DNA of 64,000 nucleotides from Pectobacterium atrosepticum (GCA_019056595.1 CP036163.1:2542001-2606000), one strand, 5' to 3'; counted from the first letter of the stretch, positions 35,271-44,207 are shown. A program made the numbers and translations. Notes: generated by a model from the sequence alone, not told the origin.

Positions 35271-36208
35271 AGTGTCAAAATCAACGGCGTGGTTAATGCC
35301 GCCATCGCCGTTGATAGCAGTAAACTAGACGCCACCGGGCCACCCAGTACGTCGAACTGGCGCGACATCAGATAGACGTTGACGCCCACCGCCATCGACC
35401 CCAGTAGCACGACCGCACGCGTCTCCATTTCCGGCAGGCCAAGCGCGATAGCAATCCCCCAGATCACCAGCGGCTGGACCAGCAGTTTGATGGTGCAAAT
35501 CGCCGTGCTGATCTGCCAACCATCACGCACGCGGTATTCCGCCAGCCCCATCCCCAGCGCCACCAGCGACAGCGGTGCGGCAATCTGCCCCAGCATGGCA
35601 AGCGGCTGGTCAACATACGATGGTAGCGGCAGGCCCGTCAGGCTGAAGACGGTGCCGGACAAAATGCCGATAATCAGCGGGTTCTTCAGCACGCCCAACG
35701 CGGTTTTGGTAAAGCCCTGTAGCGACAACGCCCCGTTACGCGCCCATTCCACCGACACCGTTACCAGCGTCCACAGAATAAGCCCGTTAAACACCACGAC
35801 CAGCGCGACGGACGGAATCGCCTCTTCACCCAGCATCAGCGTGGCAATCGGCAGCCCCAGCATCACGTTGTTGGAGAAGATACCGCTCAGCGCGAAAAGC
35901 GAGCCGGAGACACCATCGAGATGAAAGACTTTGCGCGCCACAATGCGGCCGAGAACAAACACCAGCAGGCAGCCGCCGAAAAAGGCGATCAGCAGCCGGG
36001 CATCCACCACTGGCCGTTTGGAGAAATCCGACATCAGGCGGAACAGCATCGCGGGCATTGCGACAGAGAAGACAAAGCGCGTCATGCCGTCAGTCACGGT
36101 GGTCGGCCATTTACCGTAGCGAATCAGGCTATAGCCGAGCGCGATAAGAACAAAGAGAGGTAACGACAGAAAAATCTGGTGCCAAAGCGAAACAATAAAT
36201 GCAGGCAT
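35252..36208 (-). CDS. AEC family transporter (auxin-efflux/malonate carrier type)
   Basis: The 318-residue membrane protein has about ten hydrophobic segments in two inverted halves with the usual crossing point (NVMLGLPIATLMLG in the first half, VNVYLMSRQFDVLGG in the second). This family carries small organic anions such as malonate. The substrate cannot be told from sequence. It lies between the yhhA-like gene and ugpQ, and is separated from ugpQ by a dispersed repeat, so it is probably its own transcription unit. Confidence 0.85.
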   Translation of the reverse strand: MPAFIVSLWHQIFLSLPLFVLIALGYSLIRYGKWPTTVTDGMTRFVFSVAMPAMLFRLMSDFSKRPVVDARLLIAFFGGCLLVFVLGRIVARKVFHLDGVSGSLFALSGIFSNNVMLGLPIATLMLGEEAIPSVALVVVFNGLILWTLVTVSVEWARNGALSLQGFTKTALGVLKNPLIIGILSGTVFSLTGLPLPSYVDQPLAMLGQIAAPLSLVALGMGLAEYRVRDGWQISTAICTIKLLVQPLVIWGIAIALGLPEMETRAVVLLGSMAVGVNVYLMSRQFDVLGGPVASSLLLSTAMAALTTPLILTLMGVRL

Positions 36209-36276
36209 GAAGCCACTTCCTTATTACCGGCACCGAGTCAGAAAGAAGGTCCGCCGCAATAAAGATAATGCGGGGC

Positions 36277-36401
36277 ATACCCTAAATAATTCGAGTTGCG
36301 TGAAGGCGGCAATCGCGTGAATCCCCAGGAGCTTACTCAGGTAAGTGACTGGGGTGAGCAAGAGAAGCCAACGCACAAGCAGCTTGAAGTATGACGGGTA
36401 T
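36277..36401. repeat. interspersed palindromic element (~125 bp)
   Basis: The ends ATACCC (36277-36282) and GGGTAT (36396-36401) are inverted. The interior has TAAATAATTCGAGTTG, ATCCCCAGGAGCTTA..GTGACTGGGGTGA and GCAGCTTGAAGTATGACG. I recall this type from many intergenic regions of Pectobacterium, Serratia and Yersinia. It is non-coding. Confidence 0.8.
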
Positions 36402-36412
36402 AAAGGCAGACC

Positions 36413-37162
36413 TCAGCCGGTCGCGAAGTGTGCCCCGATTAAATCTATCCGGTCAGTACAGATGCAGTCAACGCCCCAATCCAGCAAAGTTTGCGCGCGA
36501 TCAGGTTGATTAACGGTATAAACCAGAATGCGTAAACCCGCAGCTTTCAGTTCCGCAACGCGCTCTGCCGTCAGCAGTTTGTGATTCAGATGGATGGACA
36601 CACAGCCCAGACGCTGCGTTAACGCCAGCCACTCCTCTTCCCACTCATCCAGCAACAGCCCACGCGGCAGTTCTGGTGCGGCCTGCTGTGCCGCTTCCAG
36701 AGCGTCGATAGAGAACGAGGATAGCAGCGGCGCGATCGGATGATCGGCCCATAGCTGACGCGCTGCCAGCGCAATCACGCGCCCGGTTTCCGTTTCATAT
36801 CCAGTGGTGGGTTTAATCTCGATATTGGCCGCCATGCCGTACTGCACGCAGCGTTTTGCCACCTCCGATAGCAGCGGCAGACGTTCTCCGACAAATTTAT
36901 GACCGTACCAGCCGCCGACATCCAACCCGACCAGTTTGTCCCACGGCAACGCTCCCGCGATACCCCAGCCGTTGCTGGTACGCTCAAGTGTGTCGTCGTG
37001 TAAGAGGAAAATCTGGCCGTCCTGCGACAGCTTGGCGTCAAACTCGATCATCTTGTGACCGAGGCTGGCGCCGACATCAATCGCCGCCAGCGTGTTTTCC
37101 GGTGCCAGTGAACCGCCGCCACGATGGGCGACAATGGTCGGGTAAGGCCAGATTATTTCCAT
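36413..37162 (-). CDS. ugpQ: glycerophosphodiester phosphodiesterase UgpQ
   Basis: The 249-residue cytoplasmic enzyme hydrolyses glycerophosphodiesters to glycerol 3-phosphate and an alcohol. The GDPD motifs are clear: [18 protein letters not shown] (catalytic His and Arg, metal Glu), [10 protein letters not shown] and [13 protein letters not shown] (metal and catalytic His). [15 protein letters not shown] follows in the middle. Its start overlaps the ugpC stop by one base (TAATG), the normal ugp arrangement. Since ugpC is broken by the prophage, ugpQ has lost its operon promoter unless phage or internal transcription supplies one. Confidence 0.97.
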   Translation of the reverse strand: MEIIWPYPTIVAHRGGGSLAPENTLAAIDVGASLGHKMIEFDAKLSQDGQIFLLHDDTLERTSNGWGIAGALPWDKLVGLDVGGWYGHKFVGERLPLLSEVAKRCVQYGMAANIEIKPTTGYETETGRVIALAARQLWADHPIAPLLSSFSIDALEAAQQAAPELPRGLLLDEWEEEWLALTQRLGCVSIHLNHKLLTAERVAELKAAGLRILVYTVNQPDRAQTLLDWGVDCICTDRIDLIGAHFATG

Positions 37163-37491
37163 TATTCCATCCGTAATCCGCTTTGCGAATCAAACAGGTG
37201 CCATGATGACGTCGGCAAATGCAGCCAGAGCGTCGAGCCAATGGCGGGACAGTGCTCATAAGATAGCCGCGCAATCACGTTTTGCCCGCCCCACTTACCG
37301 TGCGCTAAATTGTCCGCGCCCAGCAGTTCGAGTGTTGAGATCTGCAACGGTATACCGCCGGTTTCACGCGTCGCCAGCTGAATATGCTCCGGCCGCACCC
37401 CCAGCGTCAATGCTTTACCACGCCATTGCGGCTTCGGTTCAGGCAGCACCAACGCGATGTCTTCACCGATGTCATGTGGGGGAGTGATCAT
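37162..37491 (-). pseudogene. ugpC: ugpC, C-terminal piece cut by the prophage
   Basis: Only the C-terminal ~105 residues of the glycerol-3-phosphate transport ATPase remain here. They include LTLGVRPEHIQLATRE and LELLGADNLAHGKW, the regulatory OB-fold domain. The ATPase core with Walker motifs is missing and should lie beyond the prophage's right end, outside the window. Recognisable UgpC sequence ends at about DIGEDI (near 37475), and the preceding codons belong to the phage end. The Ugp importer should therefore be inactive unless another ATPase such as MalK-like protein substitutes. Confidence 0.9.
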
Positions 37492-37692
37492 TTCTGCATA
37501 GCTAAGGGGGAGAGTCTGGGATAGCGCGACGCCTTGAATGACGCGGCTTTCGTGGGATTTCAGAGATTTTGCATAGCTCTGGAGAAAATGAGCAAAAGTC
37601 GACTTTTTTGTATTTAAAACTGCATAGTTTCGAGCACCGATTGATCCTGTTTAAGCGGCGTTTAACGCATTATTAAAACACCGCATAGGATA
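37492..37692. promoter_or_regulatory. phage left end with repeated GCATAG sites
   Basis: No gene is present. GCATAG occurs at 37496, 37571, 37622 and 37683, each with similar flanks (two followed by CT). Such spaced repeats fit transposase-binding sites (attL sites L1-L3 in Mu), though the motif differs from that of Mu itself. Confidence 0.5.
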
Positions 37693-38340
37693 TTATCTTT
37701 TACCCCACACTGTTTGGTAGAGCTGCTGTAATTCACTATCGGTGAGTTCTGTCATTGAGGATTTTTGAAATTTTTTAGCCATATGGCTTTTTCGCCACTC
37801 CTGCCATCCATTCTTGGAACATCTTGTTTGGATTGATTTTATTGTCTCTTTTCTCCAATCAGTAACTTTTTGTGGAGCTGAAGCCATATTGCGTAAAATG
37901 CCTATCTGTGTACGTAGGTATTTGATGGATTTAGAAAAATCATCTGATTTTATTTCATGATAGCTATTCACTTTCATGCTTTTATTCAACCGAATCCATG
38001 CTGCATTATGTGTTATTGCTGTTTTTTTTACAGCATTATGGGTTTCAACCCATTCATATATAAGTGTTTTTATTTGATGTTTTTGATTGGCATCAACAAC
38101 ACCGTCACCCGTTTTCACTTGCACCCGCGGTTTTTTCACGGGGCTGTTGAAATTGATAACATTGTTAACGGTGTTCCCATTACCGATAACGTTACCTGTA
38201 CCAGATATATAACTATATGATTTTTCGATATTTGAATCATCACTAGCTTCTTCCCCATTGATTAACTGGGCTATCTCCAAGAGCTCATCTTCGAGGGAAC
38301 GCTTATTTTTTCCTATATGTACGATTTTGTCGTCCTTCAT
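37693..38340 (-). CDS. prophage protein of unknown function beside the repressor
   Basis: The 215-residue product starts MKDDKIVHIGKNKRSLEDEL and has a Gly/Asn-rich middle (SYISGTGNVIGNGNTVNNV), which is a beta-solenoid-like or linker pattern. A basic helical C-terminal half (IKTLIYEWVETHNAVKKTAI) follows. I recognise no family with confidence; that half resembles regulatory C-terminal domains of phage antirepressor-like proteins. It is co-directed with the repressor, 15 bp downstream, so it is probably expressed in the lysogen. Possible roles are superinfection immunity, defence or repressor modulation. Confidence 0.65.
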   Translation of the reverse strand: MKDDKIVHIGKNKRSLEDELLEIAQLINGEEASDDSNIEKSYSYISGTGNVIGNGNTVNNVINFNSPVKKPRVQVKTGDGVVDANQKHQIKTLIYEWVETHNAVKKTAITHNAAWIRLNKSMKVNSYHEIKSDDFSKSIKYLRTQIGILRNMASAPQKVTDWRKETIKSIQTRCSKNGWQEWRKSHMAKKFQKSSMTELTDSELQQLYQTVWGKR

Positions 38341-38355
38341 AACATGTCCTCAATA

Positions 38356-38754
38356 TTAAGCAACGAGATCAACGGTTTCTCTGACTAGCTTTATGTCTAT
38401 GAAATTACTTGACTTAAAGGCTCTATAAAGTATTGCAATAACTTTTGCCTTAGTTGCTGGGGGGATTTTTTTTGTTCGGCTAGCCAGCAAAAGTTCAACA
38501 GACTCGATAATTTTTGATAATGCTTCAATATCAATATCTCCTTCATCGAAGACTGCCGTCTCTACCCCTAGAGCTTCTTGTGTTTCCATTGGCAATGAAG
38601 ATATATGGAACTCAAACGCAACGCCCTTGACCCCCTTCTTCTGGCGTTTTCTCCACTCCTCCTTATTGGCTTTTCTGTTAACGCTACTTTTATCCCCAGG
38701 TAGCCCTGGAAGTCCTGCAAGCTCACTAGCTGAAAACCATTCATTCAGTGCCAT
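38356..38754 (-). CDS. Mu-type phage repressor (c)
   Basis: The 132-residue protein begins [20 protein letters not shown]. Its N-terminal Mu-type DNA-binding domain (through [14 protein letters not shown]) is plainly similar to the start of the transposase encoded at 39188. That is the Mu arrangement in which repressor and transposase bind the same operators. The C-terminal part ([18 protein letters not shown]) is likely for oligomerisation. I chose ATG 38754 because the longer reading frame to 39003 runs through the operator and the ner gene. It is divergent from ner. Confidence 0.85.
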   Translation of the reverse strand: MALNEWFSASELAGLPGLPGDKSSVNRKANKEEWRKRQKKGVKGVAFEFHISSLPMETQEALGVETAVFDEGDIDIEALSKIIESVELLLASRTKKIPPATKAKVIAILYRAFKSSNFIDIKLVRETVDLVA

Positions 38755-38973
38755 CACAAAACACCCTATTTGGTTGCATATTTGGTTGCATTGATGGTTG
38801 TGAAACGAAAGTAAATAACCTTTAAATTCAGTCAAATGTAAAATCAAGCAAAGGAGAGGTGATTTTATTTCGTTGCAGCCATTGCAATGACAACGCAATG
38901 AAAGTATCTTTTTCATAACTAGATGGCTACTTGAGGCGCTAGCTAGTCGGTTAACTTTTAAGGATGGCATGAA
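38755..38973. promoter_or_regulatory. operator/early promoter region between repressor and ner
   Basis: A perfect tandem repeat ATTTGGTTGCAT occupies 38768-38779 and 38780-38791, with a partial third (TGATGGTTG) after it. Further GTTGCA/TTGCAA motifs lie near 38870-38900. These are likely binding sites of the repressor and of the transposase N-terminal domain. Divergent promoters must lie here. Confidence 0.75.
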
Positions 38974-39186
38974 ATGAAAGGTGAAAAAAGAGTAAACATG
39001 CACAGGGCAGACATAGTCGCCGCTCTCCGCAAGAGAAACTTGTCTCTGTCAGGCTTGGGGCGTGAGCACGACTTGTCTCCTTACACATTAAAAAATGCAT
39101 TAGATAAACCTTATCCAAAGGCTGAAAAGATTATCGCGGATGCTATTGGAATGACTCCCCAAGAAATTTGGCCAGGGAGATATTGA
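38974..39186 (+). CDS. ner: Ner-like early regulator
   Basis: The 70-residue DNA-binding protein matches Mu Ner/Nlp: [20 protein letters not shown], then [20 protein letters not shown]. This is the helix-turn-helix, and it ends in [13 protein letters not shown]. Ner turns down early and repressor transcription after induction. ATG 38974 has AAGGA at 9 bases; ATG 38998 is possible. The transposase gene follows one base after the stop. Confidence 0.92.
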   Translation: MKGEKRVNMHRADIVAALRKRNLSLSGLGREHDLSPYTLKNALDKPYPKAEKIIADAIGMTPQEIWPGRY

Positions 39187-39187
39187 A

Positions 39188-41221
39188 ATGATGTCGATAA
39201 GCAGTTGGGTAACAGCAAAGGATATTGCAGGGCTTCCAGGTCTTCCGTCAGCTATCAGTTCGGTACTTAGAAAGGCCAAAAAAGAGAATTGGGTTTTTAG
39301 ACAAAAGTGTGGAATTAAAGGTGTTGCCTATGAATTTAATTTTGATGGCTTACCGATGGTCGTGCAAAACGCTTTGCGTGAGCGTTACTACAACACCTTG
39401 CTGCAACAACAGCCCGTTAAAGCTCTGGCAGTGGCGAAGACTTCTGCGTCATCCAGTCAGTTGCTTGAAATCGTGCGTCAATGCCCTGCGGTACTAGACC
39501 AGAAAACCGCAGAAATGACGCAAAAACAGCGTGATATCGCTGATGCCCGTATGGTGCTGGTTGTTGAGGTGCTGCGTCTTGAAGATACCGGTTTATCGCG
39601 TATCAAGTCGATTAACTTTATCTGTGACCGGTCACGCTCCGGCGATCTGCCTGCACACCTGCACGGGTATGTTGATCTCGCTAATGCGCGTCGCGGCCAG
39701 CGTGTCGGCGTCAGTGTGCGTGCGTTGAATCAGTGGGTTGTTGACTACCTGAGAGCGAAAAACAGCGCGGAACGCCTCGCCCTTTTAGCGCCCGGTCATA
39801 AAAAAGCTAAGAAACCAGAGCAGCTTTCGTGGGTGCCGATGTTTATGGCGCACTATCGCAACCCGAACGGCCCGTCAGTTGCAGAGGCTTATCAGGGGTT
39901 CTGTGCCGAGTGGCATCAACGCTATGCCGATCAGCCTGCGATGCGTGATGCGGTTCCTTCTGTCCATGCTGTTTATCGCGCATTAGACAAGATGCCTCGC
40001 ATCGTGCGCCAGCGCGGCCGTGTCACTGGCTCTGCCATGACGGCATTACAGACCTACGTTAAACGCGACTGGTCAGTGATGCCTGTTAATGGTGTCTGGA
40101 TTGGTGACGGTCACAGCATGAAAATGAAAGTTCAGCATCCTGACCACGGCCGCCCGTTCACGCCAGAGTTAACACTGGTGATTGATGGTCGTACCCGCTA
40201 CGTCGTCGGCTGGAGTCTGGCGCTGTCAGAAAACACGCTTGCCGTTGCCGATGCGCTGCGCCACGGCATCGAACGCCACGGTGTGCCACTGCTTTACTAC
40301 TCCGATAACGGGGCGGGCGAAACTGGAAAAATGCTGGATGCGGATATCACCGGTATTCTGCCGCGCCTCGGTATCGAACACCCTACCGGTATTCCAGGGA
40401 ACCCACAGGCACGCGGTATCATCGAACGTCTGAATAGGGAAATTCCGGCACGTATCGCCCGTAAGTTCGCCACCTATAACGGTAAATCGGCGGATAAAGA
40501 AACCGCGCGTATTACCAGCCGCGCGATTGACTCTGCGGTGAATGCCCTGAATCAGAATAAGGCGCTCAATCCCGTACAACAGTCTGCGATTGCCAAGCTG
40601 CCAAGCTGGAACCAGTTGATTGATGCGATTGAGGATGAGGTCACGGCATATAACACGCAACACCGGCATAGCGAATTACCACTGCGTGCAGCGGGCGGAC
40701 ATTACACGCCTGCGGAATACCGCGCCGCACTGCTGGCTGACGCTGAGATTGATCGCTTGTCTGAGGCAGAGCTGCGCGAAATGTTCCGGCCGCAAGTCAA
40801 GCGCACCGCGCAGCGCGGCTGGTTATCCATTTTCAACAATCAGTATTTTGCTGAAGAGTTGATAAAGGTGGATGGCGAGGAAGTGCTGGTCGCGTTTGAT
40901 ATTCACGATGCAACGAGCGTAACCGTTCGTTGCGTGGATGGTTCGCTGGTCTGCACGGCCATCGTCAACGGCAACACCCGCGCCGCTTTCCCTGTCGATT
41001 ACATCGAGAAGGTTCGCAAAGACCGTCACAGCCGCCGTATGGCGCTGAATAACAAGAAAGCTGAGGAAATAAACGCTGAGCTTAATCCGGCGTTGCCTGG
41101 CGAGACATTTGATTTTGGCAGTTTTATCCCCGCAGAGCGACCGGAGCCGGAAGACGAACCGTATTTCTTCCTGCAAGCCGACCGCGACGAATATTTAAGA
41201 AAGAAAGCCGCGCAGCGGTAA
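39188..41221 (+). CDS. Mu-type DDE transposase A
   Basis: The 677-residue protein catalyses strand cleavage and transfer at the phage ends. The N terminus has the Mu DNA-binding domain (WVTAKDIAGLPGLPSAISSV). The catalytic core holds D307 (IGDGHS), D373 (YYSDNGAG) and E413 (ARGIIERLNRE). The C-terminal part after about residue 540 is the B- and ClpX-contacting region in Mu. Its length is close to MuA (663 residues). It is followed directly by B. Confidence 0.97.
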   Translation: MMSISSWVTAKDIAGLPGLPSAISSVLRKAKKENWVFRQKCGIKGVAYEFNFDGLPMVVQNALRERYYNTLLQQQPVKALAVAKTSASSSQLLEIVRQCPAVLDQKTAEMTQKQRDIADARMVLVVEVLRLEDTGLSRIKSINFICDRSRSGDLPAHLHGYVDLANARRGQRVGVSVRALNQWVVDYLRAKNSAERLALLAPGHKKAKKPEQLSWVPMFMAHYRNPNGPSVAEAYQGFCAEWHQRYADQPAMRDAVPSVHAVYRALDKMPRIVRQRGRVTGSAMTALQTYVKRDWSVMPVNGVWIGDGHSMKMKVQHPDHGRPFTPELTLVIDGRTRYVVGWSLALSENTLAVADALRHGIERHGVPLLYYSDNGAGETGKMLDADITGILPRLGIEHPTGIPGNPQARGIIERLNREIPARIARKFATYNGKSADKETARITSRAIDSAVNALNQNKALNPVQQSAIAKLPSWNQLIDAIEDEVTAYNTQHRHSELPLRAAGGHYTPAEYRAALLADAEIDRLSEAELREMFRPQVKRTAQRGWLSIFNNQYFAEELIKVDGEEVLVAFDIHDATSVTVRCVDGSLVCTAIVNGNTRAAFPVDYIEKVRKDRHSRRMALNNKKAEEINAELNPALPGETFDFGSFIPAERPEPEDEPYFFLQADRDEYLRKKAAQR

Positions 41222-41237
41222 ATACAGAGAGGTTGAT

Positions 41238-42131
41238 ATGAATTTACAGGCTGAATTAAACGAACTGATTACCCGTAAGGGCTGGTCACAGGCGCAAGCC
41301 GCGCGGGCGATTGGTAAAAGCCCTGCGGTTATTAACCAGTATTTGCAGGGAAAGTATGCTGGTGACGTAGACGGCATTAATGAACTGATTGCCGGTTTCA
41401 TTGCGCGTGAAAGTGAAAAAGACAAAGGCCAGCGCATTACGGCGGAATACGTCAAAACGATGACGTCGGCACGCGGTATTGAGGTGATCCGCATGGCGCA
41501 CCTGGACGGCGACATCAATGTAATTTACGGCGAGGCCGGGCTGGGTAAAACCATGATGTTACGGGAATACGCTGCCCGTCATCGTGACGCGATCCTGATT
41601 GAAGCCGACCCCGGCTATACCGCCCGTGTGGTATTGGAAGAACTGTGCAGCCGCCTCGGTCTTAGTAAGCGCGGCAATATGCACGAACTGAGCGAGGCGT
41701 GCATTACGGCGCTGCGTGAGTCGGGTCGTATTGTGATGATCGACGAGGCGGAAAACCTGCCCTACCGCGCCCTCGAAACGCTGCGTCGTATTCACGATAA
41801 AGCGGGGATCGGGCTGGTATTAGCCGGAATGCCACGCTTGATCATCAATCTGAAAGGCAAGCGTGGCGAATACCGACAGTTATATAGCCGCGTCGGCTTT
41901 GCCCTGTTCATCGGTGATGTGCTGCCGGAGGATGATATCAACATTATCGCTACCCATATGCTGCCTGATGCGCAGAACGCCGACATAGCGGGTGCGCTGT
42001 TTAAAGCCTGTCGTGGCAATGCCCGACGCCTGTTTAAGCTGGTGCGCGGTGTCAGTCGTCATAGCGATATTAGCGGCAATGCGATTAGCGCGGGGGCGGT
42101 ACGCAAATTTGCAGAAATGCTGATTAGTTAA
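41238..42131 (+). CDS. Mu-type target-selection ATPase B
   Basis: The 297-residue AAA+ protein binds target DNA, stimulates the transposase and gives target immunity. An N-terminal helix-turn-helix (GWSQAQAARAIGKSPAVINQ) precedes Walker A YGEAGLGKTMM (around residue 98) and Walker B VMIDEAEN (Asp169, Glu170). A C-terminal helical domain (LFKACRGNARRLFKLVRGV) follows. GAGAGG lies before the ATG. Confidence 0.95.
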   Translation: MNLQAELNELITRKGWSQAQAARAIGKSPAVINQYLQGKYAGDVDGINELIAGFIARESEKDKGQRITAEYVKTMTSARGIEVIRMAHLDGDINVIYGEAGLGKTMMLREYAARHRDAILIEADPGYTARVVLEELCSRLGLSKRGNMHELSEACITALRESGRIVMIDEAENLPYRALETLRRIHDKAGIGLVLAGMPRLIINLKGKRGEYRQLYSRVGFALFIGDVLPEDDINIIATHMLPDAQNADIAGALFKACRGNARRLFKLVRGVSRHSDISGNAISAGAVRKFAEMLIS

Positions 42132-42145
42132 TTAACGAGGTATTA

Positions 42146-42382
42146 ATGATGTGCAAATTGCCAATTAATAATCCCGAATTAATGCGCCCGATTAATCGGC
42201 TTATTCGGTCTGGTATTAACGTCGTCAATGTGAATTTAAATTTTAAACGCCCTGTTATTGAAGTTGATCGTCCGTTTAAAGCATGGGAAGCCGGAGCCGT
42301 GGACATTACTGAAACACGCAACGGCGTGCAGCAAATTGTAAAAATGACGCGCTGGCGTGGCGCTCACATTATCTGGAGGTAG
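42146..42382 (+). CDS. small early phage protein, unknown
   Basis: The 78-residue product begins with MMCKLPINNPELMRPINRLI and ends with a basic segment (MTRWRGAHIIWR). An ACGAGG ribosome-binding site lies upstream; ATG 42146 and 42149 are both possible. I recognise no family. It stands between B and the next small gene, in tight early-operon spacing. Confidence 0.65.
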   Translation: MMCKLPINNPELMRPINRLIRSGINVVNVNLNFKRPVIEVDRPFKAWEAGAVDITETRNGVQQIVKMTRWRGAHIIWR

Positions 42383-42385
42383 TTG

Positions 42386-42589
42386 ATGGCGAAAGTCGTT
42401 GTGTATTTGCGTGAACGGTCACGCGGGCTTGTGGTTGATTGCAAAGTGGAGCGTGAGCCTAGTGATGGCGAACTGGCGCAGCGAGCCGCTGAAACGGTGG
42501 CCGCAGGTCTGACAGGACACGTACTAGCAAAAGTTAGTGACGTAGTAAAAAAATCTAAATCACGTAAGGGGAAAGTCAATGTCCATTAA
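42386..42589 (+). CDS. small basic early phage protein, unknown
   Basis: The 67-residue product reads MAKVVVYLRERSRGLVVDCK and ends in a lysine-rich tail (KKSKSRKGKVNVH). GGAGG at 42375-42379 fixes ATG 42386. I recognise no family; the basic tail suggests nucleic-acid contact. It overlaps the DUF3164 gene start by 11 bases. Confidence 0.65.
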   Translation: MAKVVVYLRERSRGLVVDCKVEREPSDGELAQRAAETVAAGLTGHVLAKVSDVVKKSKSRKGKVNVH

Positions 42590-43217
42590 AAACAAACAAT
42601 TCACCGAAACCGCAGCCCCGGAGGGGTACTGGGTTGATGCTAAGGGCGTATTAACGCCAGAGCATCTGATTAAACCGATTGATACCGCGCGTGATGGGCT
42701 GGTTGCGGAACTCATTGGCCGTGCGTTGGCTGTCAATAAAGCGCTGGCTGAGTTTAAGTTGTCTGGCTTTGCTGATATCGCCGCGTTCGTGGCGCTATCA
42801 GGCGATGAGTACGGCGTTAACTTGGGTGGAAAAAAAGGTAATGTCACTCTGTATAGCTACGATGGCCGTTACAAGATTCAGCGGGCTATGCAAGACCGCA
42901 TTGATTTTGATGAGCGCCTACAAGCCGCTAAAGCGTTGATCGATGAGTGTCTGGCTGATTGGGTAGAAGGTGCACGTCCAGAGGTTCATGCCATTATCAA
43001 TCGTGCGTTTCAGTCTGAGAAATCAGGTGAGGTTAACACCGGCGCGGTACTTGCCTTGCGTCGTCTTGAGATTGCAGACGAACGCTGGAATCGGGCGATG
43101 GATGCAATCGGCGAAGCGGTGCAGGTTGTCGGTAGCCGTTCTTATATTCGCGTCTATGAGCGGATCGGCGACTCTGACCAGTATCAGCCTATTTCATTAG
43201 ATATCGCAGGGGTGTGA
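42579..43217 (+). CDS. DUF3164 family phage protein
   Basis: The 212-residue product has the DUF3164 pattern: APEGYWVDAKGVLTPEHLI near the start, YGVNLGGKKGNVTLYSYDGR in the middle, and IADERWNRAMDAIGEAVQ, then GSRSYIRVYER near the end. The family occurs in the early region of Mu-like phages. Its role is not established. Confidence 0.88.
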   Translation: MSIKNKQFTETAAPEGYWVDAKGVLTPEHLIKPIDTARDGLVAELIGRALAVNKALAEFKLSGFADIAAFVALSGDEYGVNLGGKKGNVTLYSYDGRYKIQRAMQDRIDFDERLQAAKALIDECLADWVEGARPEVHAIINRAFQSEKSGEVNTGAVLALRRLEIADERWNRAMDAIGEAVQVVGSRSYIRVYERIGDSDQYQPISLDIAGV

Positions 43218-43218
43218 T

Positions 43219-43407
43219 GTGAACGCTGGCGAGTTTAATAAAAAACATAAAGTGGGGGCGGCGTTTTTTCACCGCGCTCCCCCTCTGCGCCCACGTCGAA
43301 TGGTTAAAACGGTCGATATTGCGCGTGACTTTAATTGTGGTGCGATTGTTGAAATTAATCTGGAACCGTATTTCGTCAAGATTAATACGTTAAAACCCGC
43401 AGGCTGA
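43219..43407 (+). CDS. small early phage protein, unknown
   Basis: The 62-residue product starts at GTG 43219 with GCAGGGG six bases upstream. It has a basic N-terminal half (NKKHKVGAAFFHRAPPLRPR) and an acidic end. I recognise no family. It is placed immediately after the DUF3164 gene. Confidence 0.55.
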   Translation: MNAGEFNKKHKVGAAFFHRAPPLRPRRMVKTVDIARDFNCGAIVEINLEPYFVKINTLKPAG

Positions 43408-43486
43408 TTTAAACCGAAATTAAAACTTCTTTAAACATGGCGTAAACCCGCCAGGGCTGGCTTACGCCAAAATCAGGAACTGGATC

Positions 43487-44206
43487 ATGATGAATAACGA
43501 AAAATATCTCAACAAAATTAAAAAACTGCTGAATCTGGCGCGGCGGAGTACCAATACTAATGAAGCCGCCAATGCCATGAGCCAAGCGCAGGCAATGATG
43601 CGCCAGCATGGTTTAACTGAAACTGACGTTGATTTGATGGCAATTAACGAAGCTGACAGTAAAACGGCTCCTTCCAAAGCTCAGAAAACGCCTAAATACA
43701 TGGCTGGGTTGATGCAGCTTATTTGCAATGCGTTTGGTGTGCGGAGCTATTTATCATTTAAACGTGACTTTCTTGGTGGTCGCCAGAATAGCGTTATTTT
43801 TTACGGCCCGAATGAGCGCCCACAAATTGCGGCCTATGCGTTTGATGTTTTATCGCGTCAGATGATGAAAGCCCGTCGTGAGTTTTCAACCAGTCTGCGC
43901 AAAAGCATTAAACAGAGTACCAAAATTGCTCGCGCAGACACGTTCTGCGAGGGCTGGGTATTGGGTGTATGGCAAGTAGTTGATTCATTTGTTGTCAGTG
44001 ACCCGGAAGCCACGTTGATTTCAGCATACCACCATAAGTTACAGCAGAGGGGCGGGCTTAAATCTGGAGAAATGAGAGACGCTAAAAAAGCGCGGGGAAC
44101 CGAAGATGCACGCTATGCGGGTTATGTCATCGGTAAAAATGCCAATTTGCATCATGCGGTTAACGGTTCGGGAGTCGTTACACCAGCAAGAATCGGGAAG
44201 GTGTGA
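43487..44206 (+). CDS. DUF2786-containing phage protein
   Basis: The 239-residue product begins with the DUF2786 motif (KIKKLLNLARRSTNTNEAAN, then AMSQAQAMMRQHGLTETDVD). A longer domain with FYGPNERPQIAAYAFDVLSR and FCEGWVLGVWQVV follows. The family is common in Mu-like and other phages and in plasmids. The function is not known, but the first domain looks like a DNA- or protein-binding helical bundle. Starts 43487 and 43490 are both possible. Confidence 0.82.
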   Translation: MMNNEKYLNKIKKLLNLARRSTNTNEAANAMSQAQAMMRQHGLTETDVDLMAINEADSKTAPSKAQKTPKYMAGLMQLICNAFGVRSYLSFKRDFLGGRQNSVIFYGPNERPQIAAYAFDVLSRQMMKARREFSTSLRKSIKQSTKIARADTFCEGWVLGVWQVVDSFVVSDPEATLISAYHHKLQQRGGLKSGEMRDAKKARGTEDARYAGYVIGKNANLHHAVNGSGVVTPARIGKV

Positions 44207-44207
44207 C

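Noticed and set aside
38755-39003. long form of the repressor starting at 39003
   Set aside because: It would translate through the operator repeats and overlap ner; the Mu-type domain begins at ATG 38754.
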